Below, in pieces: positions 1 to 9,893 of a DNA stretch of 18,207 bases. The position numbers and the translations under genes are program-made. Source of the DNA: Rhodocollybia butyracea (Eukaryota > Basidiomycota > Agaricomycetes > Agaricales > Omphalotaceae); NCBI GenBank assembly GCA_015501585.1, contig JADNRY010001046.1:1-18207 (forward strand). Direction: 5' to 3'. Numbering within the stretch: position 1 is the stretch's first letter; each line of letters opens with the position of its first letter. The notes beneath the pieces were generated by a model. It searched no databases and was not told where the DNA came from. It saw nothing but the letters and a program-made list of their open reading frames with translations.

Positions 1-30
1 TTCAAAGTGAGTGTTTTAGGGCATACTTAC

Positions 31-103
31 TATCTGCTTTTCCTGGTATCTTCGTACAGTTCATCAGTGGCTTTACGCGCAACCAGGGATTTTGCACAGT
101 GAC
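31..103 (-). CDS. Possible internal exon of an unidentified gene at the left edge
   Basis: On the minus strand a CAG acceptor at about 104-106 is followed by 73 bases with a plausible open frame (containing LVARKATDELYEDTR), ending at a good GTAAGT donor at 30-25. The composition looks coding, but a second frame is also open over the same bases and the rest of the gene would lie beyond position 1. I do not recognise the product. It may be no more than chance. Confidence 0.2.
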
Positions 104-1267
104 CTGAGCATGGGCAGCATCATGTGGCACCATGTCAACGGCAAGTGCACGACGTTCTGAACAACTATGATCTTGCTTCATTCGAGAAAGACAAGGATAA
201 TGGTCCAACGTCAACGCGTCAACCTCTGATCATCGCACTGGCACTAAACCTTTCATGGCTTTCAATTTGCTCGACGAAGGATAGAAAGGCGGATATTATT
301 ACCGTCACAATATGGTCGCACCATTAGGTAAACACCTTGTAGAGGAGGTGGTCTAGGCATTAAGGCCTTAAGGTTGATCGTTGAGTGTAAATGTACGTGG
401 ATAATACAGATCCATAAATATTTTCCTTGAAAGACATGTTCTTTCTCTTCAGGTGGTTGAGACGAGTTAAGTCGGAGGAGAGAGTGATGCCACTTGAGAA
501 AGATGAGAGTCAAAAATACGGGCTATGAGTATCATTGCGTCCTTTCATTCAATCCGTTCTCCGGTGTTTTCCTCCGAGTTCCCATCCTTCATGGCCGCTC
601 TGCATGCAAGCGGCATTCATCAAGTATTCTTCGGGCGATTCGGATATCCGTACTAGATTCTTGTTCAAATCATGTATCAACTCTAGTCTCTCCTGCATTT
701 TTCCCTTGAACTGATGAGTGCGCCTAGGCAAACTAGAGCCAAGATAACGAAGCGAAAAAAGGAAGACAAGAAGGTGAGATAAAGAAAAGGTCGCGAGGTA
801 GTAGTAACACGCGAAAGCGCAAACGCAGATCAAGTGCTTTCATGATATGTGGGTATAGAAGAAAGGAGAGATACACGAGCTCCGCTGCCGTGTAATGCAA
901 ATCCGCGTCTGAACGGACGTACGCTAATCCTTTCCTCTAAGCCGAATGTGTAACGCAGAGAAATGATCAATCTACACTTGCCGTTCTGAACAGCTCCTGA
1001 TCTTTTCACCTCCGGAAACACTCCGTAAAGCTATCTTCTCAACCTCAACATGCCATGAGACTCAAAACTTTTTCAGGTAATACCAAATGACTAAAACAAT
1101 TGTCTGACGTAGGCTGTCAAGTTTCAACTGTATCGGTGGGATCGATTTGAACTTGGTGGCTTTGCTCGGTGGGACACGGCATCTCTTTCGGCCTTGCGTG
1201 TTCCTGCTTACTTGTTCCTGACTTGGAATGGCAAGCATACTACGAGGCCACGGCACCTTGGATCATT
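104..1267. other. Stretch without a recognisable gene
   Basis: No protein family, RNA gene or repeat from the rest of the window is recognisable here. The longest open frame (minus strand, 549-833) is about 94 codons; its second half (around 549-690) has a coding-like make-up but matches nothing I know. The stretch sits upstream of the first array unit, so it is outside the SDR/F-box duplications. It could hold short exons of an unrecognised gene. Confidence 0.4.
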
Positions 1268-1328
1268 TAAAGTACTAGGAGCGACATGGAAACTACAGAT
1301 TACTTCTATTCACCTCCCACCCCTCAGC
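1268..1328 (+). promoter_or_regulatory. Conserved 5' flank of SDR1
   Basis: About 60 bases directly before the SDR1 start resemble the same position before SDR2 and SDR3. Shared blocks are AGTACT, GACATGG(G)AACTAC, TTACTTC and a C-rich run ending in CCTCA.C just before ATG. The block probably covers the 5' untranslated region and core promoter. It has decayed along with the gene. Confidence 0.45.
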
Positions 1329-2550
1329 ATGTTCGGTCTATTCTCACAAAAGCCTCAATGGAATGTCTCTTCCATCCCCGATTGAATGGTCGCGTTGCAA
1401 TCGTGACAGGGGGAAACACCGGTCTTGGTTTCGTGTCGTGTCGTGAACTTGCTCGCAAGGGAGTCGAGTGTAGTGAGTATTTACAACCACAGACTCTGTG
1501 ACCACTGCATGCTGAAGCAACAAAGTATGCTATCTAGAACAGAATCTCGCCGTTAGCCGCCATCGAAAAGATTAAAAAAGAACTGGGACCAGAGATCGAC
1601 CCTAAAAGTCGAGTATATTCACTTTGATTTGCAAAGGCTCAAGACGGGACAAGAGGCCGCGGAGGAGTTTATGAAGCGCGAGACAAGGCTAGATATCATA
1701 ATCAACAATGCAGGAATCGTAAGCATTTAGACGGTATTCTTGATATGTTATATCTAACACTACCACAGATGGCGACACCGTATGAACTTGGACCCAGACG
1801 GAATTTGAGGGTCAAGCGTGCAACGGAACTGGACATTTCGCTTTAACCGTTCCTCTGCTTCCTCTTTTGAAACAGACTGCTGCGTTGCCAGACTCACACG
1901 TACGAATCGTGAACCTCAGCAGCTTTGGATATAACTTTGCCCGCTTTGGAACACCAGACTTCTCCTCTCTGGAGGGACTAAATCAAAAGTCTTGGTCAAC
2001 GTGGGGCAGGTATGGGATGTCCAAATTATCAGTGAGTAGGGCGTTTTTTTCGGCATGTTCATTTACTGATGAGAAATGTACAGAATATCCTATTTACCAA
2101 CGAACTCCAGAAACGTTTAGACCAGGATGGTATATACTGCGTTTCCGTCCATCCTGGATTTGTAGGCACCGAGCTTGCCCGTGGTAAGGCAGTCTTTCAT
2201 TCTTCTCATCGTATTCTGCTCATGATTTTCTTTTCTTAAGGCCCTTTGCAATCTTGGCCATTTTCTTGCACCTTTTGTCCGAATTGCAGGAATATTTTCT
2301 CTCACTCCAGAAGAAGGTGCTCTTACCCAGCTATATGCGGCAACTTCATTGGAAGTAGAGGAAAAGAACCTGAAGTAGTTATTTTCTCGCAATTTGAGTA
2401 TCTAACACTGATAATTTTGAACCCAGAGCCGGACTTCTCTTTCCTATTGCCAAGCCGACAGCAAAAGCAGCACTTGCGGAAGACAAGAACGGTAAACTAG
2501 GTGTACAATTTTGGGATCTTTGCGAAGCACTTGTTAAACAGAAGGCTTGA
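1329..2550 (+). pseudogene. SDR copy 1, short-chain dehydrogenase/reductase pseudogene
   Basis: This is a broken copy of the six-exon SDR gene whose intact form is at 7999-9231. Landmarks remain recognisable: the MFGLFSQKPQWN N-terminus, TGGNTGLG nucleotide-binding loop, NNAGI, the RYGMSK catalytic segment, and the C-terminal PEEGALTQLYAATSLE stretch. Aligning by eye with SDR3 shows at least six frame-breaking indels: one base lost near 1381 (giving a TGA at 1383-1385), near 1463 and near 1550; one gained near 1605, near 1793 and near 2261. Intron positions match the intact copy, with GT and AG ends kept. The number of lesions suggests it is the oldest dead SDR in the array. A sequencing explanation for six separate indels is unlikely. 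Confidence 0.9.
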
Positions 2551-3258
2551 AAGTGCAGACAGATTATCATCGTGCTAATTCACCTTAGACTCTTAGTAAT
2601 AATATTGGACTCTAATAATGCGTATTCTTCTTAATTCTGAGCCGGATTGGACCCTTTTGTTATCTGAATGGCTATGTGCTCCATCTTGTCCATCTTGGTT
2701 CAATTTTCAATTCCAGTTTCTGGAAACTGCGATCCCCGCCTTTCGGCACCATATTGAAGTTGAATTATGATATCGGCGTGCTTGTGAGATGCATTAATCA
2801 TACCACAACTGGGGATGGTAGCTTCTCTCGACGTGCGTTGAGTCGTCTTAGAAGAACAAAACGAGTAAGTAACAGGAACACGCTCTCGCCTGTATGATTT
2901 CAGTTCTAGAGCAGCCATAACAGCAATACTTAAGTAATCAGGACTTCGTCATTTGCAGCGCCCGAACAAACGCTTGACCATACTTGATAGGATAAATCAC
3001 CAAAATTAATGTTATCGCAATCATCAAGAGCGAAGTTACTGTAGACACAGCGCTTTTGGCCCGGGCCGTGGAACGATGTCCGGTCCGTCCAAGAAATTAG
3101 CGTACATCTTCGAAGGCTTTAGGTCCTGGTGAAACCTCCCGTTTGCTGGAACGGTTCAGGGGGGAAACATACGGATGTCAAAACCCAAGAGTAGCTACTA
3201 TAACAAGTATCCTGGTAATTGTGTACAGTAGCTAGCAAGTACCAATTATTGCGCAGTC
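2551..3258. other. Convergent spacer, unit 1 (SDR1 / F-box A)
   Basis: This spacer lies between the 3' ends of SDR1 and F-box A. From about 2740 it aligns with the spacers at 5294-6033 and 9232-9893. The best-kept part is about 2960-3200 (ACACAGCGCTTTT, CCCGTTTGCTGGAA, CCTGGTAATTGT). No open frame of note was found. The AATAAA of the other two spacers is here changed to AACAAA. Confidence 0.5.
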
Positions 3259-3988
3259 CTAATCAATCGGCGACTCGGACGACCTTCCCAGGCATTCTTC
3301 TTGCTCTGTCATGCAATCTACCCAATCCACTGAATCAATCCACTTTGATGCTTTTCTCAAATCCAGCACCTAGAAAGTCCCTGGAAAAACCTGTGCGCCA
3401 CCTCAAGCGCCATGCTACAGGTCAATTCTTTTCAACGTACATTTCTACCACTCCAACATTTCTTTCAACTCGCTAAGGAGGGTTTCCGGTTCAAAGACTG
3501 TTTCCCAATTTATCATGCCAATCGGCATAAGACCAAACGGTGTGATTTTCAGCCGTGTCAAGTTGGGAAGATCGACGAAACTCCAGGCATTGCAGTCAAA
3601 TGATCGCCAGATGTACTGAGTTCCAACACTGAGAAAATGGGATGTGAAAAATCATTTTGTGCATCGGGAGGGGGTGTATGGACATGGCTGGCAATAAACG
3701 AGTTGACTTTCAAGTCTTTCAGCGAAGGACATGTTCGAAGTAAGCCTACAAGAGAGTGCCCGATATGATTACCGACTTTCAAGACCGTCAAGGTATCCAG
3801 ATTGATTGTGTCTGTTTCGAACAGAGTAGAGACATCCAGTTTCTGGAGGGAGGGATGTAGCGAAAGACTGAGGCAATGTGATTCCGGAGTATGTTGTCAT
3901 CGAATGGGAACTGAATGCCGATTCAAGAGGAAAAAGCCGGAACGAGCAAGTTCGGTGCCAAACAGATCAAGAATCTTATCGTCAACAT
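3259..3988 (-). pseudogene. F-box copy A, 5'-truncated F-box/leucine-rich pseudogene
   Basis: Only the C-terminal half of the F-box gene is present. Recognisable pieces are a leucine-rich stretch with LKVGNHIGHSLVGLL and LKDLKVNSF, the HTPPPD loop, the SHPIFSVLEL segment, and the end of the gene with a TAG at 3259-3261. The frame is broken near 3590-3610, and the segment around 3860-3960 is shorter than in copy D. Homology stops at about 3988, at the codons for VDDKIL, so the N-terminal half with the F-box core is missing. The breakpoint directly abuts the 5' flank of SDR2. It cannot make an F-box protein. Confidence is high for its origin and moderate for the exact breakpoint. Confidence 0.85.
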
Positions 3989-4015
3989 ACACACTATATG
4001 GCACCAGATGGCACC

Positions 4016-4089
4016 TTATATTTAAGTACTTACCAGTAGTGACATGGGAACTACTGCAGTTACTTCCATTAAACCCCCACCCCCTCATC
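4016..4089 (+). promoter_or_regulatory. 5' flank and TATA-like element of SDR2
   Basis: A TATATTTAAG sequence at 4017-4026 sits about 65 bases before the SDR2 ATG and could act as a TATA element. It is followed by the conserved AGTACTTACC, AGTGACATGGGAACTAC and CCCCTCATC blocks shared with SDR1 and SDR3. Only about 28 bases separate the TATA-like sequence from the truncated end of F-box A. Confidence 0.4.
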
Positions 4090-5293
4090 ATGTTTGGTCT
4101 ATTCTCGCAAAAGCCTCAATGGAATGTCTCATCCATCCCCGACTTGAGTGGTCGCGTTGTAATCGTGACAGGGGGGAACACCGGTCTTGGTTTCGTCTCG
4201 TCTCGTGAACTTGCTCGGAAGGGAGCTCGAGTGTAGTGAGTATTACAACCACAAAACTCTGTGACCGTTGGATGTTGAAGCAACAAAGTATGCTATCAAG
4301 AACAGAATCTCGCGCGTTAGCCGCCATCGAAAAGATTAAAAAAGAACTAGGACCCGATATCGACCCCAAAGTCGAGTATATCAATTTTGACTTGCAGAGG
4401 CTCAAGACGGGACATGAGGCTGCGGAGGAGTTTATGAAGCGCGAGACAAGGCTGGATATCCTAATCAACAATGCAGCAATCGTAAGTATGTAGTAGGATG
4501 CCTTCTTGCGATGTTATATCTGATACTACCACAGATGGCGACACCGTATGAACTTGGACCAGACGGAATCGAGGGTCAAGCATGCAACGGAACTGGACAT
4601 TTCGCTTTAACCGTCCCTTTACTTCCTCTCACATGTACGAATAGTGAACATCACCAGCATTGGGTATAAATTTGCCCGGTTTGGAACACCAGATTTTTCC
4701 TCCCTAGAGGGACTAAATCAAAAGTCTTGGTCAACATGGGTCAGGTATGGGATATCCAAGTTATCAGTGAGTACCGTGTTCTTTTCAGCAGAATGTTCGT
4801 TTACTGACAGGAAATGTACAGAATATCCTATTCACTAATGAGCTTCAGAAGCGTCTAGACCAGGACAGAATATATTGCGTTTCTGTTCATCCTGGACCTG
4901 TAGCCACCGAGCTTTTTCGTGGTACTAGGCAGTTTCTTTCTATGCGGATTGTATTCCAATCATTTTCTTCTTTCTAGGTCCTTTAGAGTCTTGGCCATTT
5001 CTTGCGCCTCTTTCCCGAATTGCAAACATCTTTCTTCACAGTCCAGAAGAAGGTGCTCTTACCCAACTATATGCGGCAACTTCGTTGGAAATAGAGGAAA
5101 AGAAATTGAAGTAAGTAGTTCTTTTCTCCCAATTGGGGTGGGTATCTAACACTGAATAATTTAACACAGAGCCGTGCTTCTCTTTCCTATTGCCAAGCCG
5201 ACAGCAAAGGTAACACTTGCAAAAGACAAGGACGGTAAATTAGGTGTACAATTTTGGAATCTCTGTGAGGCACTTGTCAAGCAGAAGGCTTAA
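4090..5293 (+). pseudogene. SDR copy 2, near-intact SDR with one 29-base deletion
   Basis: Exons at 4090-4235, 4289-4481, 4535-4766, 4822-4921, 4978-5110 and 5170-5293 match those of SDR3 in position and phase. All introns have GT..AG ends. The only frame-breaking lesion is in exon 3: relative to SDR3, 29 bases are missing between 4630 and 4631, removing the helix before the HVRIVN strand. Exon 3 is therefore 232 bases instead of 261, and translation would meet TAA at 4667-4669, before the catalytic YGISK segment. Everything after the deletion is still open to the TAA at 5291-5293. The conserved NNAG motif is NNAA here. This is probably a recently dead gene; an assembly error is the alternative. 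Confidence 0.85.
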
Positions 5294-6033
5294 TCGCACT
5301 GACTTCAATTGGGGGGAGAGGTACTTATCTATATACTGGACCCAAAAAATGGAAGACAGTCCCATATTTGTTCCTAACCGGATACCTTTGCTGCGTCGCT
5401 ATGTGAGTGCCTGTGTGTCAGACCGTCTTGGAAAAACCCCATTGCATGCGATCGCCATTTTTGCCACCATATTCTGTCAAGTCAAAATGTGATATGGTAG
5501 GGGTGATTGTCGTAACGTAGATAATCGTTAATCAATGATATGTATACCACAATAGAGGACGGTAACTCTCAACGGGCGTTGGCAGTAGTGGTGCTGGGCC
5601 CGGCCACATGTATCCTACCAAATACATGCCTGGCATAGCGTCTACAATGCCGCATTGAGCTGTCTTTGAAGGCGAATAAAACGGGCTTGCCTACCCATAA
5701 CTTCAGTTATAGCGTCTGAACCGACATCTGACCATACCGTTAATAGGAAAAATCACCAAGGATAAATCACCAAGATCAATACTATTGCAATCATTACTAT
5801 AAACACAGCGCTTTTAGGCTGTAAAGCGTAGAGCTCACGGGTCCAGAAAATTAGTTGACATCTTTGGGATCCAATAATGGTCCTATCAAGTTGGTGAAAC
5901 CTTGTCCCGTTTGCTGGAAACGATTTAGAGACCAGGCATGAGGAAGTCAGAGCTCAAACGTAGTTAGTATACCAAGTACCCTGGTAATTGTATGTATAGT
6001 TAGTCGCAAGAAATCACAAATTGTTGCGCCGTC
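5294..6033. other. Convergent spacer, unit 2 (SDR2 / F-box B)
   Basis: This spacer is homologous along most of its length to those of units 1 and 3. Shared blocks include TACTGGACCCAAAAAA near 5334, the ACCATATTCTGT segment near 5466, GAGGACGGTAACTCTC near 5556, GAAGGCGAATAAAACGGG near 5668, and the CAGCGCTTTTAG to CCGTTTGCTGG stretch at about 5807-5920. AATAAA at 5675-5680 could serve as a polyadenylation signal for SDR2, although it is about 385 bases past the stop. A 76-base extra segment (5582-5657) is absent from the other two copies. No gene was seen. Confidence 0.55.
5582..5657. repeat. 76-base insertion with an imperfect hairpin
   Basis: Units 1 and 3 read GCGTTGAGTCGTCTT at this place, while unit 2 has 76 extra bases after GCGTTG before GAGCTGTCTT. 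The extra segment is bounded by TTG on both sides (5579-5581 and 5655-5657), a possible 3-base target duplication. Inside it, GCCACATGTAT (5603-5613) can pair with ATACATGCCTGGC (5622-5634) with a small bulge. No clear terminal inverted repeats were seen, so it may be a tiny non-autonomous element or simple filler DNA. Confidence 0.5.
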
Positions 6034-7450
6034 CTAATCGATCAGTGACAACCTTTCCAGACGTTCTTCTTGCTTCGTCATCCAATCTACCCGATCTATT
6101 GTATCAATCCACTTCGATGATTTCTCAAATTCAGCACCTAGAAAGTCCCTCGAAAACATCTGTCCCACTTCAAGCGCCATGCTAGGGGGAAGCAGGCAAG
6201 CGTTCAAATACAGGTCAACTCTCTTCAAAGTGCATTTCGACCATTTCAACATTTCTTTCAACTCGCTGAGGAGGGCTTCCGGTTCGAATGTCGCTTCACA
6301 ATTCATCGCGCCAAACGGTGTGACTTTCAGTCGTGTCAAATTGGGAAGATGGACGGAACTCTAGGCATTGCGGTCAAAATGATCACTAGACGTACCGAGT
6401 TCCAACACTGAGAGGATGGGGTGCGGGAAGGCGTCATGTACATTGGAAGGGGGTGTATTGACATGGCTAGCAACGAACGAGTCGACTTTCAATTCTTTTA
6501 ACAAAGAACATCTTCGGAGTAGGCCTACAAGAGAGTGCCCGACATAATTACCGACTTTCAAGGCCGTCAAAGTGTCCAGATTGATTGTGTCTGTTTCTAA
6601 GAGAGCGGAAACTTCCAGTTTCTGGAGGGGAGGAATATAGTAAAACATCGGGGCAAGACGATTCTGGCGCAGGTTACCATCGAATATGAACTGAATGCTC
6701 AGTTCTTCAAGAAGAGGGAAAAGTGACTCGGACCCGGAACGAGCAAGTTCGGCGTCAAACAGATGAAGAATTTTATCGCCAACATCTAATGTAGCGACCT
6801 GTGAAACTTTAAGGACCTCCATCGGTTCGCCTGGTTCACCAATGTGCCCAAAACATTTAAATGAGCGGGAGCAATGGTATTGCTCTCCACGTTAATCCTG
6901 ATGTCCATTGGCACATAAGATCCTGAGTGCAGAATACATTCCTGCATAAACTTGAGCACCTGGAGGGAGCTGATATCGTCGTCTCCTATTGGGAGATCGA
7001 TACCGATGCGTGACCAGAACTCAGGGCGCTCAAGAGCCTCGTTTCGCCACCGGGCGCAAACCCAGGTGAGCGTGAAGATTGTGCCACGCAGCCTCCTAGG
7101 TTTTACAAAAGATCTATACCTAATTTGGTATTTCGTCTCAATGACAAGGTCGAAAATTTCGGTCAAAATTTCCGATGGAACAGTTTGGATAAGAGCAAGA
7201 GGGGATTCCTGAAGATCTAGCGTTTTCAAGATCTGAAGACGGATTATAAGGTCTGGATAGAGATCTAAATCGCTGCGAGTACGGGCGATAAGAGCGCGTA
7301 GATGGGCTCTTTCTACGGATGAGCTGGGGATATTGTCGATTCTGATCTTGATGAGGATTTACGCTGGTATGCAGAGTAGAGGATTTGATCTGACTGGAAA
7401 GACTCCACAGAAATAATCGTTGAGCTGCGTGAATCGGTGCTGAACGCCAT
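6034..7450 (-). pseudogene. F-box copy B, F-box/leucine-rich pseudogene with at least three lesions
   Basis: This is a full-length copy of the F-box gene, reading from an ATG at 7450 (MAFSTDS, matching MASS.TD of copies C and D) to a TAG at 6034-6036. It keeps the F-box core (PSEILTEIFDL, LTWVCARWRNEAL) and the leucine-rich C-terminal half. Three separate breaks are visible against copy D: about 10 bases lost near 7360 after the AYQR codons, about two bases gained near 6787 after the LKFH codons, and an in-frame TAG at 6361-6363 where copies C and D have the Trp of GAWSS. Without compensation only the N-terminal ~50 residues would be made. It is convergent with SDR2 and divergent from SDR3. 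Confidence 0.88.
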
Positions 7451-7998
7451 GACAGTAAAAACGAAAAGTGTACGGCAACGAGAATGTGACTGTTCTGGCT
7501 AACCGTCAGTCAAGTAGCGAAGAAGCCAACAGGACTGTGACCTGTGTTTGACGTCCTCCCTCAGCGCTCTGCGCCACTAGTGCAAAATACATTGCAAATT
7601 TCTAGTTTAAAACAGCGGACAATGATATGTCAATGTCTACAAGTAAAGCAAACACTCACCAAGATTCCACTTTTACTTTTTCTCAAGGCCAGACTCAACA
7701 CCGAACTAGCCCGACTAGCTGTAGTAGTAGGCGGGCAATAATAATTAATTCAAGCTCGAACTGTAGGCCTAGCTGGGGATCAGGCAGGGATTTAGGCACG
7801 ATTAGGCTTAAATTAGCCTAGCTAGCTGTCTTTTGTGAAGAGAATACTCGTTCACATATAAATAAATTTAAGATCGACCGAAGATCACGTGTGCCCTGGA
7901 TCACGGCATAAGTACGGCATCCTTGCTTCGCTGCTTTCGCTACTTACTGATAGTGACATGGGAACTGCAGTTACTTCCATTAAACCCACCCCCTCATC
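7451..7998. promoter_or_regulatory. Divergent intergenic region, F-box B / SDR3
   Basis: This 548-base region separates the starts of F-box B and the intact SDR3. The part next to F-box B (7451-7550) resembles the 5' flanks of copies C and D. The part next to the SDR (about 7935-7998) carries the shared GTGACATGGGAACTGCAGTTACTTCC block. TATAAATA at 7857-7864, about 135 bases before the SDR3 ATG, is the best TATA candidate. The AT-rich middle (about 7620-7850) is not found in the other units; it has an inverted pair TAGGCT / AGCCTA at about 7803-7820 and several CTAGCT runs. Confidence 0.5.
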
Positions 7999-9231
7999 AT
8001 GTTCGGTCTATTCTCGCAAAAGCCTCAATGGAATGTCTCATCCATCCCCGACTTGAGTGGTCGCGTTGCAATCGTGACAGGGGGAAACACCGGTCTTGGT
8101 TTCGTGTCGTGTCGTGAACTTGCTCGCAAGGGAGCTAGAGTATAGTGAGTATTGCACCCACAAATTTTTTTCGCGACCTTCAGACACTGAATCAACAAAG
8201 TATGCTATCGAGAACAGAATCTCGCGCGCTAGCCGCCATCGAAAAGATTAAAAAAGAACTAGGACCCGAGATCGACCCCAAAGTCGAGTATATCAACTTT
8301 GACTTGCAGAGCCTCAAGACAGGACATGAGGCTGCGGAGGAGCTTATGAAACGTGAGACAAGGCTAGATATCCTAATTAACAATGCCGGAATCGTAAGCA
8401 TAGGATGTCTTGTCGGCGTGCTATATCTGAACTTTGGGACTATCTCAGATGGCGACGCCGTATGAACTCGGGCCAGACGGAATTGAGGGCCAAGCGTGCA
8501 ACGGAACTGGACATTTTGCTTTAACCGTCGCTTTACTTCCTCTCTTGAAAAAGACTGCCACGTTGCCAGAATCACACGTACGAATAGTGAACATTACCAG
8601 CATTGTATATAATCTTGCCCGGCTTGGAACTCCGGATTTTTCCTCTCTAGAGGGACTAAATCAAAAGTCTTGGTCAACATGGGGCAGGTATGGGATGTCC
8701 AAATTATCAGTAAGTAGAACAGTTTGTTTTTGGCAGGATATTCGTTTACTGATAGGAAATGTACAGAATATCCTATTCACTAACGAGCTTCAGAAGCGTC
8801 TAGACCAGGATGGGATATATTGCGTTTCTGTTCATCCTGGACCTGTGGCCACCGAGCTCTATCGTGGTAGGCAGTCTTTTCCTATTGTTATTGTATTCCA
8901 GTAATTTTCTTCTTTACAACAGGTCCTCTACAATCTTGGCCATTTCTTGCATCATTGCTCCGAATTCTAAACATGTTGTACTACACTCCAGAAGAAGGTG
9001 CTCTTACCCAGCTATATGCGGCAACTTCGTTGGAAGTAGAGGAAAAGAAACTGAAGTATTTATTTTCTCGCAATTTGAGTATCCAATACTGATAGTTTTG
9101 AATCCAGAGCTGGACTTCTTTTCCCTACTGCCAAGCCGACAGCAAAAGCAGCACTTGCGGAAGACAAGGACGGTAAATTAGGTGTACAATTCTGGAATCT
9201 CTGCGAAGCGCTTGTTAAACAGAAGGCTTGA
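7999..9231 (+). CDS. Short-chain dehydrogenase/reductase, SDR copy 3 (intact)
   Basis: This is the only SDR copy that splices to an open frame. Exons are 7999-8144, 8201-8393, 8449-8709, 8767-8866, 8923-9055 and 9108-9231, with five GT..AG introns of 52-57 bases, giving 957 bases and 318 residues. Visible motifs: TGGNTGLG (27-34) for the dinucleotide, Arg53 after the second strand (suggesting NADP(H)), the Asp of NFDLQ (83), NNAG (109-112), the Ser of NITS (164), RYGMSK with Tyr194 and Lys198, and HPGPVATEL (223-231). Layout and length fit the retinol-dehydrogenase-like/WWOX-like SDRs, which oxidise alcohols or reduce carbonyls; the substrate cannot be read from sequence. No signal peptide or membrane helix is obvious. 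The start is chosen because MFGLFSQKPQWN is shared by all four copies. It converges on broken F-box C. Confidence 0.93.
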
Positions 9232-9893
9232 AAATGCGCTAGACATTTTTTTCCCTCACTATTGCACCTTCTGAGTAGTACTTATCGATGATACTGGACC
9301 CAAAAAAATGGAAGGCAAACAAATACTTCTTCCTGAACCAGAGATTGCACTTCTTTGTTCCGTCGCGACCTGAGTGACTGTCAGGAAAAACCACATTGCG
9401 ATTCGCCGCTTTTCGTCGCCATATTCTGTTAAGTTAGGCGTGGTGGCTGTACAAAATCATTAATCAATGAATGATATGCAAACAACGATAGAGGACGGTA
9501 ACTCTCTCTTAAGTCTCGATGGGCGTTGAGTCGTCTTTGAAGGCGAATAAAACGGGCAAGGGACAGGAACACGCCCATAACTTCAGTCATAGCGTCTGAA
9601 CCGACATTTGACGATACTCAATAGGCCAAGCCACCGAAATCAGTACTATCACAATCAAGAGCATTAAGTACTGTAGACACCGCGCTTTTAGTCTGCAGGA
9701 CGATGTCCAGAGCTCACGGGGTTCAGAAAATTAGTTTATATTTTCGAATGCTTTAGAGATTCTGCCGTTTGCTGGGAATGGTTCAGAGACCAAACATGAG
9801 GATGTCAGAGTAGTTAATTTATCAAGTACGAGGCTAGTAATTCCATAGAAGAAATAATCGATTGCAAGGAAATCCGACTTATATTGCACGGTT
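9232..9893. other. Convergent spacer, unit 3 (SDR3 / F-box C)
   Basis: This spacer matches that of unit 2 closely, with the 76-base insertion absent. Shared blocks include TACTGGACCCAAAAAA near 9292, GAGGACGGTAACTCTC near 9491, GAAGGCGAATAAAACGGG near 9539 (AATAAA at 9546-9551, a possible polyadenylation signal for SDR3), and the GCGCTTTTAG to CCGTTTGCTGG region at about 9681-9776. No gene was seen. Confidence 0.55.

Noticed and set aside
549..833. Minus-strand 94-codon ORF as a gene
   Set aside because: The N-terminal half looks random, no family is recognisable, and no supporting splice sites or context were found.
6270..6300. GGTTCGAAT motif as a tRNA T-loop
   Set aside because: It lies inside F-box B coding sequence, and no acceptor, D or anticodon stems can be formed around it.
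8192..8575. Minus-strand 127-codon ORF opposite SDR3 (and its equivalent at 4088-4471)
   Set aside because: It is the reverse-strand shadow of SDR exons 2-3; the plus strand has catalytic motifs and correct splice sites.
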